NCBI RefSeq assembly: GCF_012395255.1
Contig: NZ_JAAZQD010000001.1
Coordinates: forward strand, 310,001-374,000
Source: Oleiagrimonas citrea
GTDB lineage: Bacteria > Pseudomonadota > Gammaproteobacteria > Xanthomonadales > Rhodanobacteraceae
DNA length: 64,000 bases
Direction of reading: 5' to 3'
The notes beneath the pieces were generated by a model. That model saw nothing but the letters and a program-made list of their open reading frames with translations, was not told the DNA's origin and did not search any database. Made by a program: the position numbers and the translations under genes. The stretch's first letter is position 1. Each line of letters opens with the position of its first letter. Positions 44,885-53,931 of this stretch are shown here, piece after piece.

Positions 44885-45930
44885 ACGTGTCTCTCTCACG
44901 CCTCGCGCCGAGCTTGTTGCTGGTGCTTCTGGCCGGCTGCAGCCATGCACCCGATAACTCGGCGCATGCCTCCAGCGTCGCCATCACCACCGTGCAGCCG
45001 GTCCAGCGTACATTCCATGACGACCTCGCCGGATGGGGCACGGCCATTGCCGACAGCAGCCAACTGCAGCGTCTGAGTCTGGGACACGGCGGTCAGGTGA
45101 CCGCGCTGCCGGTATCGGCTGGTCAGCCCGTGCACAAGGGGCAGGTGTTGCTGCGTATGGCAACCGATCCCTCCGCGCGTGCGGACTGGCACAAGGCCCT
45201 GTCCGCTCTGAAACTGGCGAAGACAAACCTGCAACGCACCCGACGCCTGGCCGGACAGCACCTGGCCACTCGCGAACAGCTGGCCGCCGCGCAGAACGCC
45301 CTGACCGATGCCCAGGCCGCACTCCAGGCCCAGCGCGCGTTGGGCAACGATCGCCGCACCTACGATTTGCGTGCGCCCGCCGATGGCGTGATCACGACCC
45401 TGCACGCAGAGCGTGGCGATCGCGTAGCCGCCAACGCGCCGCTGATGGACTTTTCCCCCTCGTGCGGACTGGAGGCACGGCTCGGCGTGCAGCCGGACCA
45501 TGTCGATGCCGTGCAGGCCGGCATGCCGGTGAAACTGACGAAGGTCTACGATGCTTCCGTGCACACCATGGGTACCGTCGACATGGTCGGTCACGCCATC
45601 GATCCCGCGTCCGGACTGGTGCCGGTCCGCGTGACCATCCCCGCCGCGATGGCCGCGAAACTGGTCGCGGGCAGCCCGGTGTCCGGGCGAATCCAGACCC
45701 GGCACTATCCCGCCTGGGCCGTGCCGCGCGCGGCCGTGCTGCATCACGGCCACGACAGCTACCTGTTCCAGGACCTCAAGGGACACGCACGGCGCGTGAA
45801 CGTGACGGTGGTGCAGCCCCACGGCGACACCATCGGCGTGCACGGAAAGCTGCAACCCGACCTGCCGGTCATCGTCATGGGCGCCTATGAGCTTTCCGAC
45901 GGCGACGCGGTGCGCAAGGCCAAACCATGA
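44881..45930 (+). CDS. RND efflux periplasmic adaptor (HlyD/MFP family)
   Basis: A 349-residue lipoprotein adaptor: lipobox VLLAG-C20, a lipoyl-like hairpin split by a short alpha-helical hairpin (QVTALPVSAGQPVHKGQVLL, then YDLRAPADGVITTLHAERGD), then beta-barrel and membrane-proximal domains (VTIPAAMAAKLVAGSPVSGR). It joins the outer-membrane channel upstream to the RND pump downstream, with ATGA overlaps at both ends. Nothing in it shows the substrate. The helical hairpin is short, as in metal- or lipid-related RND systems, but this is weak evidence. Confidence 0.9.
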   Translation: MNVSLSRLAPSLLLVLLAGCSHAPDNSAHASSVAITTVQPVQRTFHDDLAGWGTAIADSSQLQRLSLGHGGQVTALPVSAGQPVHKGQVLLRMATDPSARADWHKALSALKLAKTNLQRTRRLAGQHLATREQLAAAQNALTDAQAALQAQRALGNDRRTYDLRAPADGVITTLHAERGDRVAANAPLMDFSPSCGLEARLGVQPDHVDAVQAGMPVKLTKVYDASVHTMGTVDMVGHAIDPASGLVPVRVTIPAAMAAKLVAGSPVSGRIQTRHYPAWAVPRAAVLHHGHDSYLFQDLKGHARRVNVTVVQPHGDTIGVHGKLQPDLPVIVMGAYELSDGDAVRKAKP

Positions 45931-48900
45931 AAGTGACGATGTGGATGCGCCGACATCAGCGCGCGCTGATGTTCATGGTGCTGATGCTGACGCTGGGCGG
46001 ACTGATGGCGGCCTTCCGCATGCCGGTCTCGCTGTTCCCCGACGTCTCGTTCCCGCGTGTGCGCATTACCCTGGACGCTGGTGACCGCCCCGCCACGCAG
46101 ATGGCGGTGCAGGTGACAACACCCATCGAGAATGCCGTACGCAACGTGCGTGGCGTGCGCGACGTGCGCTCGACCACCAGCCGCGGCAGCGCCGAGATCC
46201 AGGTGCGCTTCGACTGGGGCGCGGACATGGGCCGCGCGCTGCTGAACGTCAATGCCGCCGTCTCGCAGACGCTGCCCGACCTGCCCTCGGCCACGCGCGT
46301 CTCGACCGAACGCATGGACCCGGTGACGTATCCGATACTGGCCTACAGCCTGCGCTCGGACACGCTTTCGCCGAGCCAGTTGCACGACCTGGCTGCCTAT
46401 CAGCTGCGACCGCTGCTGTCAGGCATTCCGGGCGTGGCCCAGGTCGGTGTCCAGGGCGGCACCATCGGGGAATACCATGTCGACGTCGACCTGAGGCGGC
46501 TACGCGCCCACGGCCTGACGCTATCCGACCTGGACCGGGCGGTGTCCCAGGCCGCCACCATCCGCGCCATGGGCCGCATTCAGGATCACTACAAGCTGTT
46601 CCTGCTGCTGGCCGACAACCAGCCCGTGAGCCTGAGCAAGCTGCGCGGCATCGTGGTCAAGCACGGTGACGACGGCCTGGTGCATCTGGGCGATGTCGCC
46701 TCGATCCGGCTCGGCCACGTGCCGCAGTGGATACGCGTCAACGCTGACGGACACGATGCGGTGCTGCTGCAGGTCTATCAGCAACCCTCGGGCAACAGCG
46801 TCCAGATCGCGCGCGCGGTGAAGAAGCGCCTGGCCGGCTATGCCCTGCCCCCGCATGTGAAGATCGCCAACTGGTACGACCAGACGCAGCTGGTCAAGGG
46901 CGCCGCGGCCAGCGTGCGCGACGCCATCGGCATCGGCATCGTCCTCGCCGGACTGGTGCTGCTGGCCTTCCTGCGCAATGCGCGCGTGATCCTGATCGCC
47001 ATGATCGTGGTGCCCGCAGTGCTGGCCGTGACGGCATTGCTGCTGTCGGTGCTGCACATGAGCTTCAACATGATGACGCTGGGCGGCATGGCCGCCGCCG
47101 TCGGCCTGATCGTGGACGACGTCATGGTGATGCTGGAGCACATCATGCGCCGGCTGCGCGACGGCACGGGCCATGTCCACGAACGCATCGCCGGCGCGGC
47201 CTGGGAGTTCACCCGGCCGCTGACCGGGTCGAGCGCCGCCACGGTGATCATCTTCCTGCCGCTGACGTTCCTCTCCGGCGTGACTGGCGCCTTCTTCAAG
47301 GCGCTGTCGCTGACCATGGCCAGCGCCCTGGTGATCTCCTGGGTACTGAACTGGGTCGCAGTGCCGCTGCTGGCCGGCTGGCTGATCGACGAGCGGCACG
47401 CCCACGAACCCGAACCCAACCGCCTCACCCGCCGCCTGCAGTCCGGCTATGCAAGACTGCTCGACCGACTGGTCCGCCGTCCGGCGCTGATCCTGATCGC
47501 CGTGCTGCCACTGCTGGCACTGGGTGGCCTGGCCTACACCCGGGTCAGTACCGGATTCATGCCGCAGATGGACGAAGGCGGCTTCATCCTCGACTACATG
47601 TCCCCGCCCGGCACGTCGCTGACCGAGACCAACCGCCTGCTCGACCAGGTGGAGCAGATCACCCGTGCCAATCCCTACGTGTCGACCTATTCCCGGCGCA
47701 CCGGACTGCAGCTCGGTGGCGGTCTGACCGAGGCCAACACCGGCGACTTCTTCGTCCGCCTCAAGGACGGCAACCGGCCCTCGGCCGAGGCGGTGATGGA
47801 GCAGATCCGAACCCGTATCGAACACAAGGTTCCCGGGCTCGACATTGAACTTTCGCAGCTGATGGAAGACCTCATCGGCGACCTCACCGAGGTCCCCCAA
47901 CCCATTGAAATCAAGCTGTTCGGGGACCGTCCACAGGAGCTTTCGAGCACGGCACGGCGCGTCGCCAAGGCCCTCGGCGGCGTGCCGGGCGTGGTCGACG
48001 TGCGCAACGGCATCAATCCCGCCGGCGACGCGCTGGACGTGCACGTGGACGCCGACCGCGCCGCGCTGCTCGGCCTGACACCGGACCAGGTCACCGCCCA
48101 GGTCCATCGCGCCATCGCCGGCACGGTCGCGGCGGAACTGCCGCGAGGACCGAAGATGGTCGGCGTGCGCGTGTGGCTGCCGCGCCGCGATCATCACCGC
48201 GTCGAGCAGCTGCAGGACCTGCCGATCCGCGGCGCGCACGGACACGTGCGTCCGCTTTCCGAGCTGGCGCATATCCGCGTGGTGACCGGCCAACCGGAGA
48301 TCGAGCGCGACAACCTCAAGCGCATGGTCGCGGTCACCGCACGCATCAGCGGACGCGGGCTGGGCTCGACCATCGCCGACGTCAAACACGTACTGGCGCG
48401 TCCGGGCATGGTGCCGAACGGCATGTACTACCAACTCGGCGGACTCTACGCGCAGCAGCAGAAGGCCTTCCACGACCTCTCGCTGGTACTGATCGCGGCC
48501 ATCGCCCTGGTGTTTACCCTGCTGCTGTTCCTGTACGAGAGCTTCCGCGTGGCGCTGTCGATCCTCGCCATGCCGCTACTGGCGCTGTCGATGGTGTTCA
48601 TCGGCCTGTGGGTGACCGGCATCCAGCTCAACATCAGCGCCATCATGGGCATGACCATGATCGTCGGCATCGTCACGGAACTGGCCATCTTCTACTTCTC
48701 GGAATACGAGGACGCCCGCTGCAAAATGGACACGAATGCGGCGCGCCAGTACGCCGGCCGCCATCGCATGCGACCGATCCTGATGTCCACCATCGCCGCC
48801 ATCCTGACCCTGGCGCCACTGGCCCTGGCGCTGGGACGCGGCGCGCAGATGCAGCAGCCGTTGGCCGTCGCCATCATCGCCGGCATGCTGGTGCAGGTGC

Positions 48901-48968
48901 CGCTGGTGCTTCTGGTCATGCCGGCCCTGCACGCATGGCTCACGCGTCGCCAGGAGGCGCGACGATAA
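45927..48968 (+). CDS. RND-family efflux pump, inner-membrane transporter
   Basis: A 1013-residue AcrB/MdtB-like transporter with 12 predicted TM helices and two large periplasmic loops. TM4 carries the adjacent proton-relay aspartates in VGLIVDDVMVMLEH, and the TM10 region has ELAIFYFSEYEDARCK. The sequence after TM1 (MPVSLFPDVSFPRVRITLDA) is typical of the family. It is closest in style to the HAE-1/putative divalent-cation or lipid RND group, but the substrate cannot be read from the sequence. It is the last gene of the three-gene operon behind the CTAAG-type promoter. Confidence 0.93.
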   Translation: MKVTMWMRRHQRALMFMVLMLTLGGLMAAFRMPVSLFPDVSFPRVRITLDAGDRPATQMAVQVTTPIENAVRNVRGVRDVRSTTSRGSAEIQVRFDWGADMGRALLNVNAAVSQTLPDLPSATRVSTERMDPVTYPILAYSLRSDTLSPSQLHDLAAYQLRPLLSGIPGVAQVGVQGGTIGEYHVDVDLRRLRAHGLTLSDLDRAVSQAATIRAMGRIQDHYKLFLLLADNQPVSLSKLRGIVVKHGDDGLVHLGDVASIRLGHVPQWIRVNADGHDAVLLQVYQQPSGNSVQIARAVKKRLAGYALPPHVKIANWYDQTQLVKGAAASVRDAIGIGIVLAGLVLLAFLRNARVILIAMIVVPAVLAVTALLLSVLHMSFNMMTLGGMAAAVGLIVDDVMVMLEHIMRRLRDGTGHVHERIAGAAWEFTRPLTGSSAATVIIFLPLTFLSGVTGAFFKALSLTMASALVISWVLNWVAVPLLAGWLIDERHAHEPEPNRLTRRLQSGYARLLDRLVRRPALILIAVLPLLALGGLAYTRVSTGFMPQMDEGGFILDYMSPPGTSLTETNRLLDQVEQITRANPYVSTYSRRTGLQLGGGLTEANTGDFFVRLKDGNRPSAEAVMEQIRTRIEHKVPGLDIELSQLMEDLIGDLTEVPQPIEIKLFGDRPQELSSTARRVAKALGGVPGVVDVRNGINPAGDALDVHVDADRAALLGLTPDQVTAQVHRAIAGTVAAELPRGPKMVGVRVWLPRRDHHRVEQLQDLPIRGAHGHVRPLSELAHIRVVTGQPEIERDNLKRMVAVTARISGRGLGSTIADVKHVLARPGMVPNGMYYQLGGLYAQQQKAFHDLSLVLIAAIALVFTLLLFLYESFRVALSILAMPLLALSMVFIGLWVTGIQLNISAIMGMTMIVGIVTELAIFYFSEYEDARCKMDTNAARQYAGRHRMRPILMSTIAAILTLAPLALALGRGAQMQQPLAVAIIAGMLVQVPLVLLVMPALHAWLTRRQEARR

Positions 48969-48993
48969 AACGATAACGCAATGCATACATCCG

Positions 48994-49025
48994 CTAAGGC
49001 GGCTCTAAGGGTGCCCGCCTAGCCT
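48994..49025 (+). promoter_or_regulatory. CTAAG direct-repeat operator and -10 of the envelope operon
   Basis: CGCTAAGGCGGCTCTAAG, differing from the 43407 site only at three spacer bases, with CTAAG at 48994-48998 and 49005-49009, ten bases, then TAGCCT at 49020-49025. The spacing is identical in both promoters. Confidence 0.65.
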
Positions 49026-49053
49026 TGCGCAAACTCGTCGCCTTACGTGACTC

Positions 49054-50232
49054 ATGCGCGAATACGTACTGCATCCGACGCTGCCGGCCAACCAGGGCAG
49101 CGCGTTTATCGGTCGCGCGGAAAAGGAACGCCGCAAGATCCTCGCCCATCTGCTTGGCCGCCGCCTGCGCGCCATCGATGCCCAGCTGTGCGCACCGGGA
49201 GGACTCCCCGAGCACGGCATCCACCGGATTCTGGTGTGTCGCCCCAATCACCGGCTCGGCAACACGGTGCTGATCAGCCCGCTGCTGCGCGAACTGGAGA
49301 CAATGTATCCCGGCGCCGAGATCGACATTCTCAGCGCCGGATGCGCGGCCGAGACCCTGTTCCGCACCCGCTTCCAAGTGCGGCGCATCATCAGCCTCCC
49401 GCGCCGGATTCCGCGCCGCCCGCTGCATTCGATCCGCCTGGTGCGAAGCGTGGTTCGCGAACGCTACGACCTGGCCATCGATGCCTGCCTGCAGTCGAAC
49501 ATGGGGCGCTTGCTGCTGGGCGCCTGCACGGCGCGTTTCAAGATCGGATTCCCCTACGCCGCCGAGAACGGTTCGCCGCTCGCGGCGTATCATCAGTCCT
49601 GCCCCACGCATTTCGCGCTGCGCAACGTGCACTTGCTGCGCGTGGCGCGAGGCATGGCCCGCGCGCAATCCTGGCCCGCCTTGAACGTCGGGCTGGAACC
49701 GCTGGAACTCAACCGTGGCAAGGTCGTGCTCAATGCCATTCTCGAGCAACCCGCGGAAAGCACCGACACGCGTCCCGTGCTCGGCATTTTTGCCAATGCC
49801 ACCGGCGACAAGCGCTACCCGGAAACATGGTGGCAAGAGTTCATCGCCGTCCTGCGCCAACGGCACCCGGATGTCCGCATTGTGGACATCCTGGCCGAAC
49901 ATGGCCTGTCGCAGCTGCCGGGCACGCCGCATCCGTTCTACTCGCGCAACCTCCGGAAACTGGCCGCCGTGCTCGCCAACCTGGACGGTTTCATCAGCGC
50001 GGACTGCGGCGTGATGCATCTCGCCAGTGCGGTCGGTGCGCCGACCCTGGGACTGTTCTCGCGCGACAACAGCGACAAATACGCACCCTACGGCGGCACC
50101 AATCACGCCATCGACACACAGACATGCTCATCCGGAGCCCAAGTGGCCGAGCAGGCATCGCGCTGGGTCGACCGTCTGCGTCGCGCGCATCGCGCGGAGC
50201 GTCCTACCCGACTCCTGGAGTCCACCGCATGA
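49054..50232 (+). CDS. Glycosyltransferase family 9 (heptosyltransferase-like)
   Basis: A 392-residue GT9-type enzyme. The N-terminal domain has RILVCRPNHRLGNTVLISPL with LLRELETMYPGAEIDILSAG, the heptosyltransferase acceptor half. The C-terminal half has PVLGIFANATGDKRYPETWW and the nucleotide-sugar loop FISADCGVMHLASAVGAPTL. GT9 enzymes add heptose or related sugars to the lipopolysaccharide core. It is the first gene of an operon with an ICMT-like methyltransferase (4-bp overlap) and a PAP2 phosphatase, all likely acting on envelope lipids. Confidence 0.88.
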   Translation: MREYVLHPTLPANQGSAFIGRAEKERRKILAHLLGRRLRAIDAQLCAPGGLPEHGIHRILVCRPNHRLGNTVLISPLLRELETMYPGAEIDILSAGCAAETLFRTRFQVRRIISLPRRIPRRPLHSIRLVRSVVRERYDLAIDACLQSNMGRLLLGACTARFKIGFPYAAENGSPLAAYHQSCPTHFALRNVHLLRVARGMARAQSWPALNVGLEPLELNRGKVVLNAILEQPAESTDTRPVLGIFANATGDKRYPETWWQEFIAVLRQRHPDVRIVDILAEHGLSQLPGTPHPFYSRNLRKLAAVLANLDGFISADCGVMHLASAVGAPTLGLFSRDNSDKYAPYGGTNHAIDTQTCSSGAQVAEQASRWVDRLRRAHRAERPTRLLESTA

Positions 50233-51005
50233 ATGCACCGCAAGACCGCCCCGAAACTCGACTGGAAAGGCAGGGTACCTGGCTTTTCCATCGCCGCAGT
50301 TTGGTCGGCGTCGTGCTGCTTCCCGCCCTCGTGCTGGCCATCTGGAGGCCGGGCTGGCCAGCCGATGCGCTCGCGCATCGCACGCTTGATGCGCTCACGC
50401 TGACCGGCTTCTGCATCGCACTCAGCGGATTGCTCCTGCGTGCACTCACGGTATCGATGGTGCCGGCCGATACTTCGCGCCGGAGCACGCGCCAGCAGTC
50501 CGCGGACAAACTCAATACGCGTGGCATGTATTCCGTGGTGCGTCATCCGCTGTACGTGGCCAACGCATGGACCATGACCGGTTTCGCCCTGGCCACCGGA
50601 TCACTGTGGTTCATGCTGCTGTTCCAGTTCGCACACGCGCTGTACATCCGGCGCATCCTGGCGTGCGAGGATCGCTTCCTGTCACAGACCCACGGCGAGG
50701 CCTGGCGCGCCTGGGCCGACCGTACCCCGGCCTTCCTGCCGAATCCGCTGCGCTGGAGACCGAACGAACTCCGGCCCAGTATGCGCACCGTCATGCGGCG
50801 CGAATACAACAGTGTATTCATCGTCGGCCTGGCCTTCTTCGTGCTGCAACTCTCGCGCGGCCTGCTCATCGACAAGCTGTCGGCACTCGACTGGGCCCAT
50901 CACAACACGTTCTGGATCGCGGCCTTAGCCATAGCGGCCGCCATCCAGGTCACCCTGCGCACGCTGAAACGGCGCACTCGACTGCTGCACGTCCCGGGAC
51001 GCTGA
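50229..51005 (+). CDS. ICMT/PEMT-like membrane methyltransferase
   Basis: A 258-residue protein with about five hydrophobic segments. It carries the isoprenylcysteine-carboxylmethyltransferase-type motif LNTRGMYSVVRHPLYVANAW followed by an acidic E-x-x-F element (CEDRFLSQTHGEAWRAW). In bacteria this family methylates lipids or small amphiphiles at the inner membrane; the acceptor is unknown. The ATG overlaps the stop of the glycosyltransferase gene by four bases. It is about 50 residues longer than minimal family members through an extra C-terminal pair of helices. Confidence 0.8.
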   Translation: MNAPQDRPETRLERQGTWLFHRRSLVGVVLLPALVLAIWRPGWPADALAHRTLDALTLTGFCIALSGLLLRALTVSMVPADTSRRSTRQQSADKLNTRGMYSVVRHPLYVANAWTMTGFALATGSLWFMLLFQFAHALYIRRILACEDRFLSQTHGEAWRAWADRTPAFLPNPLRWRPNELRPSMRTVMRREYNSVFIVGLAFFVLQLSRGLLIDKLSALDWAHHNTFWIAALAIAAAIQVTLRTLKRRTRLLHVPGR

Positions 51006-51102
51006 TCGTCACCGGGATGATCCAGATGCCGAAGCATCCGAGTATGCTTTTACCCGAGTCTGCATGCACGTGACGCGTACAATCGCATACGGAGAACGTT
51101 TC

Positions 51103-51738
51103 ATGGCCCGTCGCATATTCATCGTCTCCGCCATCGTGGTAATGGCATGCCTGCTCCCGCTGTCCAACGCATACGCCGGAGGCGGTCCGCTGGGCATCGA
51201 CCACAAGCTGCATTACGACAACAGCGGCATCTGGAAGCGAAGCAACCAGAAGAATCTGCAGTACGCCATGATCGTCACCGTGATCGGCGGCTCGTTCGCA
51301 CTCGGCGACCAGAGCCGGCTCGGCGACACCTTCTGGCGCTCGCTGGACGCGATGTCGTTCTCGGCGCTGGGTTCGGCCGGACTCAAGCTGACCTTCCAGC
51401 GCAAGCGTCCGTCACAGACCAACAACCCCAACGAGTTCTTCAAGGGCAGCGGATACCAGAGTTTCCCCAGCGGCGAAGTCGCGGCCCTGAGCGGCGCGGT
51501 GACACCCTTCATCGTGCGCTACGGAAGCGATCATCCGGCCGTCTACGCGCTAGCCCTGCTACCGGCCTATGACGCCGTTGCGCGGATGAAGACCCACGGC
51601 CACTGGCAGACCGATGTACTGGCCGGTGCGGCGCTGGGCGTCGGCGTCGGCATCTGGGCTTCGCATCGCAAGAGTCCGCTGATTCTGGGATGGCTGCCCG
51701 GCGGGTTCAGCGTCGGATTCGTGCACCACTTCAAGTAA
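51103..51738 (+). CDS. PAP2-superfamily phosphatase
   Basis: A 211-residue exported or membrane phosphatase with signal sequence MARRIFIVSAIVVMACLLPL. The three PAP2 motifs are KLTFQRKRPSQ, FPSGEVAALS and ARMKTHGHWQTDVLAG. Motif 2 has PSGE where most members have PSGH, and motif 3 has AR for SR; the final His and Asp are present. This variant pattern is a recognised sub-group, so activity is possible but not certain. Likely substrates are lipid phosphates or undecaprenyl diphosphate. GGAGAA precedes the chosen ATG; the Met at 51064 has none. Confidence 0.82.
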   Translation: MARRIFIVSAIVVMACLLPLSNAYAGGGPLGIDHKLHYDNSGIWKRSNQKNLQYAMIVTVIGGSFALGDQSRLGDTFWRSLDAMSFSALGSAGLKLTFQRKRPSQTNNPNEFFKGSGYQSFPSGEVAALSGAVTPFIVRYGSDHPAVYALALLPAYDAVARMKTHGHWQTDVLAGAALGVGVGIWASHRKSPLILGWLPGGFSVGFVHHFK

Positions 51739-51741
51739 GGC

Positions 51742-53139
51742 TCAAGAGGTCCAGCGCAGCATTGCATGCAGGCGCTGGCTTCCATCCAGCGTGAACGTCA
51801 GCTGCAGGTTCAGCGCCCGCGCCGCGGCCACGGACAGGTTCAGACCAAGGCCGGCATGGCCTTCGTTGTCCGCCGAATGCTTGCGCCAGTGCCGGCGCCC
51901 CAGGTGTGCGACTTCATCGGCATCCAGTTCCGGTGCCGCATTGATGACCTGCATGCAGCAGTTCCCCCAGGCAATCTCGATACATGCCCCTTCTGGCGCA
52001 TAGACGGCCGCGTTGCGCAGAAGATTCACGACGATGATGCGCAACAGCGAAGCGTCGCTGTCCAGGAACACCCCGCTTGCATGGGCCTGCACGTCGACAC
52101 GAACGTTGCGCTGCTGCAACACATCCTGCAACGACTTCAGTTGCTCGACGATCAGCGCGCTCAAGTCGACGCGCTCGCATTCGAGTTTTTCGATGCCGGC
52201 TTCGAGCCGCGTCAGCAGCAACAAGCTCGAAACCGTATTTTCGAGTTCGCCTCCGATCGTACTCGCGTCGGCCAGCACTTCGGAAAGCGAACGCCCACTG
52301 GGATAGCTGCGTTCGACGTCTACCAGCGTGCGCAGTTCCGCCAGCCGGGTCCGCGTCTCGTGCGCGAGCGCGCTGGCGAAGCGCCGCTCGCGCTGCATGC
52401 CCTCGTCCATCCGCGCCAGCACTTCATTGAATCGCTGCGTCAATGGCGCCAGTTCACGCGTCCGACTCTGCGGCAGGCGCTCACGGGGGGCTTGTGGGCC
52501 GACGTCGCGCATGTATTCGGCCAGTGTCGAGAGCGGTTGCAGCCCCTTGCGCACGAGCAGTGGGGAGATCAGCAGCGCCACGATCAAGGCCAGCATCGGC
52601 GTGATAAGCAGAATCCCGTCGATGGCAAACAGAATGTTGTCGAGTTGCGTACGCGGCAGCATGAGCAGCATGCGGCACTCGGGCACTGGGGCACGCTGCG
52701 CGCCCGTGGCCCGTCGTGCGGCTGCGGGACGGAACGCGAACCACACCGCACGTTGCTGCGCGCTCCCGCTATCGATATCCGCGAACGCCGGGGCGGAGTC
52801 CGCGCCCTCCTGCCAACCCCGTGGAACGTAGATGGGGGCCGGATCGCTGCTCAACTCCTGCCCATCATCGCACTGGATCTGGTACAGGGCGCGCGTGTCA
52901 CCGAGAAGAAGGTGCGACGGCATGCGTTGCAGCTCGTCCATGTCCAGACCGTCCGGTCCAAGCTCGACCAATGCCGAGGTCGCGCGCGCCTGTGCCAGCA
53001 GACTGGCATCGAAACGCTGTTCCATCTCGGCATCGACGAGATGGTCCATGGTCAGGGCCGCGAGACCGAGCAGAATGACGATGCTCACGCCGATCATCAG
53101 CGCAATGCGCGAGGCCATCGAGTCCAGACGGGACATCAC
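51742..53139 (-). CDS. Sensor histidine kinase
   Basis: A 465-residue two-TM sensor kinase: TM1 about residues 10-32, a periplasmic region of about 120 residues, TM2 about 175-195, a HAMP-like linker, then DHp and HATPase_c domains. The H-box reads FASALAHETRTRLAELRTLV, with the phospho-accepting His intact but Arg in place of the usual Pro. The N-box is VNLLRNAAVYAPEG, and the G-box is GHAGLGLNLSVAAA. The start overlaps the end of the response-regulator gene (ATGA). It probably controls, through that regulator, the two operons immediately upstream. Confidence 0.9.
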   Translation of the reverse strand: MMSRLDSMASRIALMIGVSIVILLGLAALTMDHLVDAEMEQRFDASLLAQARATSALVELGPDGLDMDELQRMPSHLLLGDTRALYQIQCDDGQELSSDPAPIYVPRGWQEGADSAPAFADIDSGSAQQRAVWFAFRPAAARRATGAQRAPVPECRMLLMLPRTQLDNILFAIDGILLITPMLALIVALLISPLLVRKGLQPLSTLAEYMRDVGPQAPRERLPQSRTRELAPLTQRFNEVLARMDEGMQRERRFASALAHETRTRLAELRTLVDVERSYPSGRSLSEVLADASTIGGELENTVSSLLLLTRLEAGIEKLECERVDLSALIVEQLKSLQDVLQQRNVRVDVQAHASGVFLDSDASLLRIIVVNLLRNAAVYAPEGACIEIAWGNCCMQVINAAPELDADEVAHLGRRHWRKHSADNEGHAGLGLNLSVAAARALNLQLTFTLDGSQRLHAMLRWTS

Positions 53140-53804
53140 TGGATCAGATACCCGGCGCCGCGGCGGGTCTCGATCAAGCCCTTGGGCGCAACCTGGTCGA
53201 GCTTGCGCCGCAATCCGAAGACCAGCACCTCGATGCTGCGATCCGAAGCGGTCGAATCGCTTCCCGCCACCCGCTCCAGAATCTCGCCACGGCTGAACAC
53301 CCTGCCCCGGTTACGCGCGAGCAAGGAAAGCAGGGCGAACTCGCGTGGCGTCAGCGGCAACTCGTGCTCGTCCTCGGTCGCCACGCGGTGCGCACGCAGA
53401 TCGATGCGCAACGGTCCGACTTCCAGCACCGGCGCATGGGCCAGGCTCGGGCGACGCGCCAGCGCATGCAGCCGCGCCAGCAGTTCGTCGAAGGCGAACG
53501 GCTTGATCAGGTAATCGTCGGCACCGGAGTCGAGCGCGGCGACACGATCGGTCACTTGGTCGCGCGCCGACAGCACCAGCACCTTCGGACGATGCGGCAG
53601 CGAGGGCAGCGCGCGCAGCACTGCCATGCCGTCCATGCGCGGCATCATCAGGTCCAGCACCAGCAACTCGTACTCGTAGGTGCGCAGGAACGTGAGCCCC
53701 TCCGCACCGTCCATCGCGACATCGACCGTGAAACCCTCGGCCTGCAATCCGCGCTGCACGGTTTCACGCAAACGCCTGGAATCCTCGACCAGAAGCAATT
53801 TCAT
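53136..53804 (-). CDS. OmpR-family response regulator
   Basis: A 222-residue regulator. Receiver domain with acidic pocket LLLVED, phospho-acceptor D51 (LLVLDLMMPRMDG) and the conserved Lys of IKPF. The winged-helix DNA-binding domain has LTPREFALLSLLARNRGRVF and DRSIEVLVFGLRRKL. The longer frame starting at 53882 was rejected because the receiver begins at MKLLLVEDS. OmpR-type regulators bind direct repeats spaced by about one helical turn, matching the CTAAG-N6-CTAAG sites at 43407 and 48994; that link is inference. Confidence 0.93.
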   Translation of the reverse strand: MKLLLVEDSRRLRETVQRGLQAEGFTVDVAMDGAEGLTFLRTYEYELLVLDLMMPRMDGMAVLRALPSLPHRPKVLVLSARDQVTDRVAALDSGADDYLIKPFAFDELLARLHALARRPSLAHAPVLEVGPLRIDLRAHRVATEDEHELPLTPREFALLSLLARNRGRVFSRGEILERVAGSDSTASDRSIEVLVFGLRRKLDQVAPKGLIETRRGAGYLIQ

Positions 53805-53931
53805 GAAGAAGCTCGACCTGCATGTGGATGCGCGCCATCCTGCCACGAGTGCACAGCACATCCCAGCGATGAACGTGCGCATTGAAGAATGAAACGCCGC
53901 CGCCCCGCGCGACGGCGCAGGATATCCGTGC

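Noticed and set aside
46521-48473. 650-codon minus-strand frame opposite the RND transporter
   Set aside because: His/Gln/Asp-rich shadow composition, and the sense strand holds an unmistakable transporter.
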